Of a stretch of DNA of 5,083 nucleotides, positions 1 through 5,083 are shown in pieces. Source of the DNA: an uncultured Spirochaetales bacterium (GTDB lineage Bacteria > Spirochaetota > Spirochaetia > Sphaerochaetales > Sphaerochaetaceae). How positions within the stretch are numbered: the first letter of the stretch is position 1; each line of letters starts with the position of its first letter. Below the pieces are notes generated by a model, which worked only from the letters and a program-made list of their open reading frames with translations, was not told the origin of the DNA and ran no database searches. The position numbers and the translations under genes are program-made. The stretch covers positions 1-5,083 of the forward strand of contig CALFMX010000321.1 in assembly GCA_937902565.1 (NCBI GenBank). The letters are read 5' to 3'.

Positions 1-894
1 CAGCTCATCCATCTGTGTGGCGGTGTTGGTCAGCTTGATGATTACACGGTAGATCGAGCCCTTGGCACCGTCGTACTCACCGAGGAAGCGGGGGTTGAGC
101 ACCACGCTGGCGGTCGAGTCGGCCGGGTTGTACGCCTCAAACTGGTAAGGGCCACTGGTCACGAGCGGGCGATAGCGGTACCCCGTGTTGGGGGTGAGCA
201 CCGTCTCGCGCAGGAGGTCGGCGGTGTACGCTGCTGAGAGGGATGCGCCGTTGGCAGAGTCGATGACATCGACGCCCGGGGCGATGACGTGCATCGGATA
301 GGGGCCGACTGCGACCAGTGAGAGGTCGAAGAAGTACGGTAGCTCCTCAGCCTTGATGGTGATGGAGAAGGAGTAGTCGCCCAAGAGGCGGATACCGGCA
401 AAAGCCTTGCTCTCGCCCTGGTGGAAGGCCTCATAGCCGACATACTCGGGTCCTGATCCATACTGGGCACCGATCTCCATGACCTCTGGGGAGGCAGCAT
501 AGAGGATGGAAAAGACATAGTCCTTTGCAGTGATTTTGGTGCCTTCGTTGTAGGTGAGGTTGTCGGCGATGTTGAAGGTGTAGGTCTTCGTTCCATCAGC
601 ATTGTCAACAGCAGTGTAGGATTTGACTGCAACCGGGTTGATCGCATAGCGTCCTTCCTTGGTCCACACCACCGTCTGGTAGCCTTGCATCAGCTCCTTG
701 AGGTAGGCGTTGGTGGCACTGTTGGTCCATCCATCGAAGAAGTCGGCGTTCACCTGGGTCGAAGAGCCCAGGATGACCTGGGTCTCCACCACTTTTTTCT
801 CTGCGGCGGCTGGCTGATCAGCAACGCCCATGGAAAAAGCGGATCCAGAGACGACAGCCACGATGAGAAACAGAACAAATAATTTCTTTCTCAT
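1..894 (-). CDS. Peptide/nickel-type ABC transporter substrate-binding protein (SBP family 5), N-terminal part
   Basis: The frame is open for 298 codons from ATG at 894 and runs off the left edge, so the C-terminal part is missing (family members are usually 500-600 residues). Residues 1-22 look like a signal peptide: MRKK, then a hydrophobic stretch (residues 5-15) and SGSAFS. There is no lipobox cysteine, so the product is probably periplasmic rather than a lipoprotein. Family 5 (OppA/DppA-like) features are the segment NLTYNEGTKITAKDYVFSI at 112-130, the TSGPYQFEAYNP segment at 246-257 and the VVLNPRFLGEYDGAKGSIY-type strand at 264-282. The role would be to bind a peptide or similar solute for an ABC importer; the ligand cannot be read from sequence. 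The start is supported by AAGGAGAT (903-910) about 8 nt upstream. The permease genes would be expected beyond the left edge. It is transcribed away from the selenium genes and is probably a separate unit. Confidence 0.88.
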   Translation of the reverse strand, partial: MRKKLFVLFLIVAVVSGSAFSMGVADQPAAAEKKVVETQVILGSSTQVNADFFDGWTNSATNAYLKELMQGYQTVVWTKEGRYAINPVAVKSYTAVDNADGTKTYTFNIADNLTYNEGTKITAKDYVFSILYAASPEVMEIGAQYGSGPEYVGYEAFHQGESKAFAGIRLLGDYSFSITIKAEELPYFFDLSLVAVGPYPMHVIAPGVDVIDSANGASLSAAYTADLLRETVLTPNTGYRYRPLVTSGPYQFEAYNPADSTASVVLNPRFLGEYDGAKGSIYRVIIKLTNTATQMDEL

Positions 895-949
895 GGTACA
901 TGATCTCCTTTCATATAATTTCCAATGTCACATGTCAAAGCATGTACCA
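894..949 (-). repeat. 9-bp perfect inverted repeat spanning the leader and start codon of the substrate-binding protein gene
   Basis: TGGTACATG at 894-902 is the exact reverse complement of CATGTACCA at 941-949. The 38 bases between hold the ribosome binding site (903-910). In the minus-strand transcript the 3' arm ends on the A of the start codon, so the stem would close just before the start with the Shine-Dalgarno sequence in the loop. A competing small hairpin (ACATG at 930-934 with CATGT at 941-945, loop of six) shares the upstream arm, so the two folds exclude each other. This could be an RNA control element, a pair of operator half-sites, or chance. Confidence 0.45.
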
Positions 950-952
950 CAC

Positions 953-981
953 AGTGTAGACAATATTTGCATGCCTGTCAC
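953..981 (-). promoter_or_regulatory. Candidate sigma-70-type promoter for the substrate-binding protein gene
   Basis: On the minus strand a GTGACA box (981-976, 5 of 6 to consensus) is followed after 17 bp by TACACT (958-953, 4 of 6). The start of transcription would be near 947, giving a leader of about 50 nt that keeps the AAGGAGAT site. A perfect TTGACA at 938-933 also exists, but its matching -10 (TATGAA, 915-910) would start the RNA inside the ribosome binding site, so it is the less likely choice. Judged by eye only. Confidence 0.35.
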
Positions 982-1058
982 GTGGTTTTTTGCGTTTGGC
1001 ATACAGGGGGCGTTTCTGGGAGGCCGGCAACGCTGTACGCGCCCTCCCCTCAGCAGCG

Positions 1059-2087
1059 TCACCCGACGACCGATACCCTCAGATCCGACTGCGCTCCGAC
1101 GACGCCGACGATGGAGTAGCCGGTCTCCCTGCAGTAGGCGAGGGCCTCCCCCTCCCCCATGCTGAGGAGCAGTCCCCCCGAGGTCTGTGGGTCGTAGAGC
1201 ACGTCCACAACCTCCTGGGCAAGCGTGTTCTGGATGTGAACCTTCGGGTGCAGGAACTCCCGATTGCTGTAGAGCCCCTCGGGGTTCAGCCCCAGACGCG
1301 CGTATTCGAGCGCCTGCTCGAAGATGGGAAGATTGGAGGCGTGCAGAGTGATGGTGACGCGCGACGCCTCAGCCATCTCCGTGGCGTGGCCGAGGAGAGA
1401 GAAGCCGGTCACATCAGTGGCGCTGTGGACACCATAGCGTGCTGCCCTGTCACGCGCCCGCTTGTTGAGCGTGGTCATGTTCTCAATGGCGAGTGCGGCC
1501 GCCTCCTGGCTGGCCATACCGGCCTTGACGGCGGTGTTGATGATTCCCACCCCCAGCGGCTTGGTGAGGACGAGCAGGTCACCCTCCTGTGCCCCGCTAT
1601 TGGCCCATACCTTATCCTTGTGGGCAAACCCGGTGACACAGAGCCCATACTTGGGGGTCGGGTCGGTGATCGTATGCCCACCTGCGATGATCGCCCCCGC
1701 TTCGGCCACCTTGCTCTGGCCACCAAGGAGGATCTCGCGGAGGACCGAGAGGTCGAGGCATGAGGGGAAGCAGACGAGGTTCAACGCCGTCTTCGGCTCC
1801 CCACCCATGGCATAGATGTCACTGAGGGCATTGGCTGCGGCGACCTGGCCGAAGAGGTAGGGGTCATCGACCATCGGTGGGAAAAAATCCACTGTCTGCA
1901 ACATGACGATCTCATCGGAGCCGGGCAGCCTGTACACAAAGGCATCGTCGCTCCCCTCATACCCCTCCACCAGGTCCGCGCTACGCATGACCGGCAAGCC
2001 ATCGAGTACCTCGCGCAGCGCCCCGGGTGGCAGCTTGGCTGCGCAGCCACTGGTCTTGACCATCTGTGTAAGTCGGGTTTGGCTCAT
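1059..2087 (-). CDS. selD: Selenide, water dikinase (selenophosphate synthetase)
   Basis: This cytosolic enzyme makes selenophosphate from selenide and ATP (AMP and phosphate as by-products), the activated selenium donor for selenocysteine, selenouridine and related uses. The product is 342 residues, close to the usual ~345. Diagnostic segments are SGCAAKLPPG (13-22), with catalytic Cys15 and Lys18; TVDFFPPMVDDP (65-76), with metal/ATP aspartates; NALSDIYAMGG (86-96); AGGHTITDP (135-143); ATDVTGFSLLGH (223-234); and LYDPQTSGG (297-305). The catalytic position is Cys, not selenocysteine, and the second Cys of the E. coli GCGCK motif is Ala. The ATG at 2087 has AAAGGAG at 2100-2094, six bases upstream, so it is preferred over an in-frame ATG at 2135 inside the upstream gene. 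Its start overlaps the stop of the class V aminotransferase by ATGA, which implies a shared transcript and coupled translation. Confidence 0.97.
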   Translation of the reverse strand: MSQTRLTQMVKTSGCAAKLPPGALREVLDGLPVMRSADLVEGYEGSDDAFVYRLPGSDEIVMLQTVDFFPPMVDDPYLFGQVAAANALSDIYAMGGEPKTALNLVCFPSCLDLSVLREILLGGQSKVAEAGAIIAGGHTITDPTPKYGLCVTGFAHKDKVWANSGAQEGDLLVLTKPLGVGIINTAVKAGMASQEAAALAIENMTTLNKRARDRAARYGVHSATDVTGFSLLGHATEMAEASRVTITLHASNLPIFEQALEYARLGLNPEGLYSNREFLHPKVHIQNTLAQEVVDVLYDPQTSGGLLLSMGEGEALAYCRETGYSIVGVVGAQSDLRVSVVG

Positions 2088-3250
2088 CGTGTGCTCCTTT
2101 GCGTGGCGTGCATCCGGTCCAATACCCGTTTGCATGCCATAATAGTTCGATCAATCTCATCGTCGGTGGTGGCAAAGCCCGGGCTGAGACGCACGGTGCC
2201 ACGGGGGAAGGTCCCCACGCTCCTATGGGCGATGGGGGCACAGTGAAGCCCTACCCTGCTCTCTATGCCACCCTCCAGGGCGAGCTGGTAGGCGACCTCG
2301 GCGTTGTCCAGACCCGGAAAGTCGATGCTGATCACACTGGTCCTCCCCTCCATCCCCTTGGGACCGATGACGGTTGTGCGCCCATCGGAGAGGAAGTAGG
2401 AGAGCAGGCGTTCAGTGGCCCGACTCTCGGCCTCGATGATCTTTCTGCGGTGTCCTTGGATGTAATCGAGGGCGGCGGACAAGCCGACAATCCCGGGAAG
2501 GTTCTGGGTGCCCGCCTCGAACTTATCGGGAAGGTATTGAGGCATCGACAACTGGTCACTGGCGCTTCCGGTTCCCCCGGCTGCCCATGGGAGGACTTCA
2601 TCAGCCATCCGGCCAGAGAGCACGAGCCCCCCCACTCCCTGGGGGCCGAGCAGGCTCTTGTGACCAGTGAAGGCGATGGCGTCGATCCCTTCATCGGTGA
2701 TGGAGAGGGGGTGCGACAGGGGGTATTGGGCGGCATCGATGATGCAGAGCAGCCCATGGCGGTGGGCAACATCCCCAACCTCCTCTACCGGTTGCAGCGT
2801 TCCGGTGACGTTGGAGGCCATGGTGGTGATGATCGCCTTGGTCCTGCCAGTGATGAGACCGGGGATCCGGTCGACCAAGAGCCGGCCTTCGGAGGTGCAC
2901 GGGATGATCGAGTAGTCAATCTGGTGGTGGGTGAGCGGGCGCATCACCGCATTGTGCTCCATACCGCTTACCAGCACATGGTCCCCTGTGGTGAACAGCC
3001 CATTGATGAGGGTGTTCAGTGCATGGGTGACATTGAGGGTGAAGGTGACATTGCGGCTGTCACCCATGCCAAAGAGCGAGCCGATCTTCTCCCGGCACCC
3101 CTCGACCTGTGACGCTGCGTCGTAGGCGCGATCATAGCCGCCACGACCGATATTGACCCCACTGTCGGTTATGAACCGTGCCACAGCCTCGGCAACATTG
3201 GGAGCCTTGGGCCACGCGGTGGCGGCATTATCGAGGTAGATTGTTTCCAT
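2084..3250 (-). CDS. Cysteine desulfurase-like class V aminotransferase (possible selenocysteine lyase or Se/S donor)
   Basis: This is a PLP enzyme of the NifS/SufS-like class V fold, 388 residues from METIYLDNAATAWPKAP, close to the EF2568-type cysteine desulfurase family. Visible active-site parts are DNAAT (7-11), MEHN with His99 (the His that stacks on PLP), SNVTG with Asn147, IDAAQ with Asp172 and Gln175, the PLP lysine in TGHKS (Lys198), EAGTQN (245-250) and the catalytic cysteine in RVGLHCAP (Cys337), with Arg354 in GTVRLSPGF for the substrate carboxylate. The family removes S or Se from cysteine or selenocysteine, leaving alanine. Its tight coupling to selD suggests it supplies selenium to SelD, but substrate preference cannot be read from sequence. 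The start at 3250 lacks a good Shine-Dalgarno sequence. An in-frame ATG at 3274 would add eight residues, also without a clear site. The 3250 start matches the usual N-terminus. Confidence 0.9.
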   Translation of the reverse strand: METIYLDNAATAWPKAPNVAEAVARFITDSGVNIGRGGYDRAYDAASQVEGCREKIGSLFGMGDSRNVTFTLNVTHALNTLINGLFTTGDHVLVSGMEHNAVMRPLTHHQIDYSIIPCTSEGRLLVDRIPGLITGRTKAIITTMASNVTGTLQPVEEVGDVAHRHGLLCIIDAAQYPLSHPLSITDEGIDAIAFTGHKSLLGPQGVGGLVLSGRMADEVLPWAAGGTGSASDQLSMPQYLPDKFEAGTQNLPGIVGLSAALDYIQGHRRKIIEAESRATERLLSYFLSDGRTTVIGPKGMEGRTSVISIDFPGLDNAEVAYQLALEGGIESRVGLHCAPIAHRSVGTFPRGTVRLSPGFATTDDEIDRTIMACKRVLDRMHATQRSTR

Positions 3251-3342
3251 AGATGTCAGCCTACCACATACCATGAAAAATTCCCATTGTATTTTTACTT
3301 AACTAACGGTTATAATCTGTGACCAATGGAGGTGCTCTGAAC
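3251..3342. promoter_or_regulatory. AT-rich divergent intergenic region between the desulfurase/selD unit and the yedE unit
   Basis: These 92 bp separate the two divergent halves of the selenium cluster, and the stretch 3271-3320 is far richer in A and T than the surroundings. On the plus strand it holds a good promoter (3287-3316). On the minus strand the best -10 seen is TACAAT (3291-3286, 5 of 6), with no convincing -35. That box overlaps the plus-strand -35, so the two transcription directions may compete or be controlled together. No known selenium-responsive operator was recognised. Confidence 0.5.
3287..3316 (+). promoter_or_regulatory. Promoter for the yedE-yedF-DUF3343 unit
   Basis: A perfect TATAAT -10 box lies at 3311-3316, preceded after 18 bp by a weak -35 (TTGTAT, 3287-3292). 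Transcription would start near 3323, only about 20 nt before the yedE ATG and just upstream of its GGAGGT (3328-3333). This placement makes the GTG at 3319 unusable as a start from this promoter. Confidence 0.6.
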
Positions 3343-4416
3343 ATGACCAAAGAGAAGAGGAACCTGCTCATCGCAGGAACAATCACCGGCGTGGTCTCCG
3401 TATCGCTTGTCCTACTCGGAAACCCAGCCAACATGGGATTCTGCATCGCGTGCTTTTATCGTGACATCGCCGGGGCCTTGTCCCTGCATGGAGCGGCTGC
3501 AGTGCAGTATGCACGCCCGGAGATCATCGGCTTGATACTCGGTGCCTTCGTGATCAGCCTTGCAAAGAAGGAGTTCAGGCCCCGTGGGGGATCGAGCCCC
3601 ATGATCCGCTTCGTCATCTCGTTCTTCGTGATGATCGGGGCGCTGATCTTCCTTGGCTGCCCCTTCAGGATGCTGCTGCGCCTGGGAGGCGGGGACCTCA
3701 ATGCCCTGGTAGCCCTCGCCGGCTTCATCGCAGGCATCATCGCCGGTTCGCTGTTGCTCAACCGCGGGTTCACCCTCGGTCGTAGCCAGCAGCAAACGCC
3801 ACTCGAGGGAGGAGCCATCTCTGCGGTATTCCTTGCGCTTCTGATCATACTCCTCTTCATCCCATCCTTGTTGAAGTTCAGCACCACAGGTCCCGGCAGC
3901 ATGCATGCCCCGATCGTCATCTCATTGGCAGCCGGCCTCTTGGTCGGGATCCTCGCCCAGAGGAACCGCTTCTGCATGGCCGGGGGCATCCGTGACATCT
4001 TCTTATTCAGGGACTCTACCCTCCTCATCGGTTCGGTCATGGTGCTCGTCTCATCCCTGGTCATGAACCTGGTGACGGGCCACTTCAAGCTCGGATTTGC
4101 CGGCCAGAGTGTTGCCCATACCCAGTGGCTTTGGAACTTCCTCGGCATGGCCTTGGTCGGCTATGGGTCGGTGCTGCTGGGAGGCTGCCCGCTGAGGCAG
4201 ACCATTCTTGCCGGTGAAGGGAACAGTGACAGCGCGATGAGCGTGCTCGGCATGGTCGCCGGGGCAGCATTCTCCCACAACTTCGGCCTCGCCTCATCGG
4301 CACAGGGAACAACGGCAAGAGGGAGGGTGGCCACCATCATCGGCTTTGTGGTCATCACAGCCATCGCCGTTGTCATCATACAAGCGAAGAAGAAGGAGGC
4401 ATACAATGGAAATTGA
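3343..4416 (+). CDS. yedE: YedE-family putative selenium/sulfur transporter (YeeE/YedE membrane protein)
   Basis: This polytopic inner-membrane protein of 357 residues has about ten hydrophobic segments (roughly 8-25, 61-75, 87-106, 119-139, 157-176, 188-206, 226-245, 262-281, 296-314, 328-347). The YeeE/YedE signature cysteines are present: GFCIACFYRD (Cys34, Cys37), GCPFR (Cys106), RFCMAGGIRD (Cys211) and GGCPLR (Cys282). In the related thiosulfate transporter YeeE, such cysteines pass the substrate through the membrane. The yedE branch next to selD is thought to import a selenium compound, but its substrate is unproven. The two halves repeat each other (FC..RD, then GCP.R), an internal duplication. 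The ATG at 3343 has GGAGGT at 3328-3333, 9 nt upstream. A GTG at 3319 would lie before the predicted transcript start. The gene overlaps the next one by 11 bp, so it is the first gene of a coupled operon. Confidence 0.9.
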   Translation: MTKEKRNLLIAGTITGVVSVSLVLLGNPANMGFCIACFYRDIAGALSLHGAAAVQYARPEIIGLILGAFVISLAKKEFRPRGGSSPMIRFVISFFVMIGALIFLGCPFRMLLRLGGGDLNALVALAGFIAGIIAGSLLLNRGFTLGRSQQQTPLEGGAISAVFLALLIILLFIPSLLKFSTTGPGSMHAPIVISLAAGLLVGILAQRNRFCMAGGIRDIFLFRDSTLLIGSVMVLVSSLVMNLVTGHFKLGFAGQSVAHTQWLWNFLGMALVGYGSVLLGGCPLRQTILAGEGNSDSAMSVLGMVAGAAFSHNFGLASSAQGTTARGRVATIIGFVVITAIAVVIIQAKKKEAYNGN

Positions 4417-4612
4417 TGCACGTGGTCTCTCATGCCCGCAACCGGTCATCGAGACAAGGAAGGTACTCTTTGAGTCTGTACCGAGTGTCTTGGTCCTGGT
4501 CGATAATATCGCAGCCAAGGAGAACGTCAGCCGCTTCGCCACTGCAATGAAGTACGATGTATCCGTAACCGAGACATCGTATGGCTGGAAGTTGGACTTG
4601 CAGAAGCAATGA
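4406..4612 (+). CDS. yedF: TusA-domain sulfur/selenium carrier, YedF-like, single domain
   Basis: This is a 68-residue cytosolic protein of the TusA/SirA fold. The N-terminus MEIDARGLSCPQPVIETRK carries the family hallmark CPxP with Cys10, which in TusA proteins accepts a persulfide. The remainder (VLVLVDNIAAKENVSRFA, 28-45) fits the second helix region. The selenium-linked YedF found beside selD in many genomes is about 200 residues, with a C-terminal DsrE-like domain; here only the TusA domain is present. The start is fixed by AAGGAGG at 4393-4399, 6 nt before the ATG. The gene begins inside the yedE end (11-bp overlap), and its stop overlaps the next start by ATGA. The likely role is to pass Se or S from the YedE side to a downstream acceptor, inferred from context. 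The alternative is a general sulfur carrier (TusA proper). Confidence 0.85.
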   Translation: MEIDARGLSCPQPVIETRKVLFESVPSVLVLVDNIAAKENVSRFATAMKYDVSVTETSYGWKLDLQKQ

Positions 4613-4860
4613 ACAATTACATCGCGACCTTCTACACCCAGTACGCAGCGATTCAATTCAGGACCCATGCCAAGAAGGTCGCGGTCCCCTGCCGCCTTGC
4701 ACCGGTACCGCGCTCACTCTCGTCCTCCTGCGGTACCTGTGCCCACTATACGAGCACAGAGTGGGATATCGGCTTTGCCTCCACCGATCTGCAGGCTATC
4801 TACAAAGAGGTGGAAGGAGGGTATGAGACCCTCTATGAGAGTGAGGGGGAGCACCCATGA
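4609..4860 (+). CDS. DUF3343 family protein, putative Se/S carrier
   Basis: This small cytosolic protein of 83 residues matches the DUF3343 (putative Se/S carrier) pattern: a short beta start (NNYIATFYTQYAAIQFRT, 2-19), a second strand (AVPCRLAPVPR, 25-35), then the conserved turn SSSCGTCAHY (38-47). Three cysteines are present, Cys28, Cys41 and Cys44, with the last two forming CGTC, a CxxC pair that could hold a persulfide or perselenide or act in redox. The family is typically found with selD, yedE and yedF, but no reaction has been firmly shown. The start overlaps the yedF stop by ATGA and has no good Shine-Dalgarno sequence of its own, so translation probably depends on yedF. It is the last gene of the operon; no clear terminator follows. 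Confidence 0.82.
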   Translation: MNNYIATFYTQYAAIQFRTHAKKVAVPCRLAPVPRSLSSSCGTCAHYTSTEWDIGFASTDLQAIYKEVEGGYETLYESEGEHP

Positions 4861-4863
4861 TGG

Positions 4864-4877
4864 TGTGATGCATCACA
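4864..4877. repeat. 14-bp perfect palindrome between the selenium operon and guaB
   Basis: TGTGATGCATCACA reads the same on both strands. It consists of TGTGA and TCACA half-sites separated by 4 bp, similar to Crp/Fnr-family sites but with a spacing of 4 rather than the 6 of E. coli CRP. It lies 3 bp after the DUF3343 stop and about 56 bp before the predicted guaB transcript start, a suitable distance for an activator site. A flanking imperfect pair (CACCC at 4852-4856, GGGTG at 4880-4884) could extend it into an RNA hairpin. No T-run follows, so it is not a standard terminator. Confidence 0.5.
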
Positions 4878-4891
4878 GAGGGTGGGCACTG

Positions 4892-4920
4892 TTTCCTTGT
4901 GGGGACCGTTGCAATAAAAT
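4892..4920 (+). promoter_or_regulatory. Candidate guaB promoter
   Basis: TAAAAT at 4915-4920 (5 of 6 to consensus) is preceded after 17 bp by a poor -35 (TTTCCT, 4892-4897). A start near 4927 leaves a 30-nt leader containing AGGGAG (4943-4948). A second pair, TTGCAA (4909-4914) with CATAGT (4932-4937), matches as well but would start the RNA at the ribosome binding site. Weak evidence by eye. Confidence 0.3.
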
Positions 4921-4957
4921 GACAGGTTGGGCATAGTTAGGCAGGGAGATAAAAACC

Positions 4958-5083
4958 ATGGCAACCTACATCGACACCCCATCACGGACCTTCAACGAGT
5001 ACCTGCTCATCCCCGGATACTCTTCGCGCGAATGCACCCCCAACAACGTCAGCCTCGACGGAATCTTCGGCCATATCGCCAAT
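4958..5083 (+). CDS. guaB: IMP dehydrogenase, N-terminal fragment
   Basis: Forty-two codons are present before the right edge. The N-terminus MATYIDTPSRTFNEYLLIPGYSS is characteristic of one bacterial IMP dehydrogenase subgroup (PSRTFxEYLLIPGYSS); the full protein is normally about 500 residues. The enzyme oxidises IMP to XMP with NAD+, the committed step of GMP synthesis, in the cytosol. Nothing of the catalytic loop or CBS domains is visible. The start is supported by AGGGAG at 4943-4948, 9 nt upstream. The stretch after residue 31 (SLDGIFGHIAN) is less like the SLKTPLVK-type continuation I recall for this subgroup, so assignment beyond the first 30 residues rests on little sequence. The 97-bp gap and own promoter candidate suggest it is not part of the selenium operon. 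Confidence 0.8.
   Translation, partial: MATYIDTPSRTFNEYLLIPGYSSRECTPNNVSLDGIFGHIAN

Noticed and set aside
1018..1048. GC-rich hairpin after selD as a terminator (GGGAGG at 1018-1023 with CCTCCC at 1043-1048)
   Set aside because: Only six clean pairs and no T-run after it on the minus strand; not enough to call a terminator.
990..1763. 257-codon open frame on the plus strand
   Set aside because: It is antisense to selD, whose motifs are unmistakable; no ribosome binding site or recognisable domain.
2099..3112. 337-codon open frame on the plus strand
   Set aside because: It lies antisense to the whole desulfurase-like gene, has no family resemblance, and its composition is what a GC-rich shadow frame gives.
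3304..3312. TAAC-G-GTTA inverted repeat overlapping the yedE -10 region as an operator
   Set aside because: Four-base arms in an AT-rich stretch are expected by chance.
3319..3342. GTG start extending yedE by eight residues
   Set aside because: It precedes the predicted transcript start, and the good GGAGGT fits the ATG at 3343.
3456..4148. 230-codon open frame on the minus strand
   Set aside because: It is the reverse of yedE, low-complexity and rich in Arg/Pro/Met; a shadow of the membrane protein gene.
4858..4860. TGA at the DUF3343 end as a selenocysteine codon
   Set aside because: The protein is already of family length at this TGA, and no conserved continuation or clear SECIS-like hairpin follows.
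4861..4957. Riboswitch or intrinsic terminator between DUF3343 and guaB
   Set aside because: The gap is short, with no purine-riboswitch core and no GC stem followed by T's; only the palindrome stands out.

Overview
The window is bacterial chromosome with clearly more than 50% GC, apart from short AT-rich intergenic patches. A compact selenium-handling gene cluster lies between two housekeeping-type genes. The organism is inferred only loosely. An exported family 5 solute-binding protein without a lipobox, this form of IMP dehydrogenase N-terminus (PSRTFNEYLLIPGYSS) and this SelD/YedE/DUF3343 grouping fit an anaerobic spirochaete of the Sphaerochaeta kind, or possibly a Firmicute. No rRNA or other phylogenetic marker is present to settle it.

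Layout. Positions 894 to 1 (minus strand) hold the N-terminal 298 residues of a peptide/nickel-type ABC transporter substrate-binding protein, which runs off the left edge. Its leader (895-990) has a plausible promoter and an unusual 9-bp inverted repeat that brackets the ribosome binding site. Positions 3250 to 1059 (minus strand) hold a two-gene unit: a cysteine desulfurase-like class V aminotransferase, then selD (selenophosphate synthetase), joined by an ATGA overlap. A short AT-rich divergent intergenic region (3251-3342) carries a TATAAT promoter for the plus-strand unit. That unit is yedE (putative selenium/sulfur transporter), a stand-alone TusA-domain protein (YedF-like) and a DUF3343 putative Se/S carrier, packed with 11-bp and 4-bp overlaps (3343-4860). 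After a 97-bp gap with a 14-bp perfect palindrome, the first 42 codons of guaB (IMP dehydrogenase) run off the right edge.

How the genes may work together (inference from family knowledge). YedE would bring a selenium or sulfur species across the membrane through its conserved cysteines. The TusA-like protein (Cys10) and the DUF3343 protein (Cys-Gly-Thr-Cys) would carry it as a persulfide- or perselenide-like group. The PLP enzyme could release selenium from selenocysteine or load it onto a carrier. SelD would use ATP to make selenophosphate. The window contains no gene that consumes selenophosphate (selA/selB, selU/mnmH, or selenium-dependent molybdenum hydroxylase partners), so the end use is unknown from this stretch. 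The cluster type is known from comparative genomics, but the biochemistry of the TusA and DUF3343 steps is poorly established.
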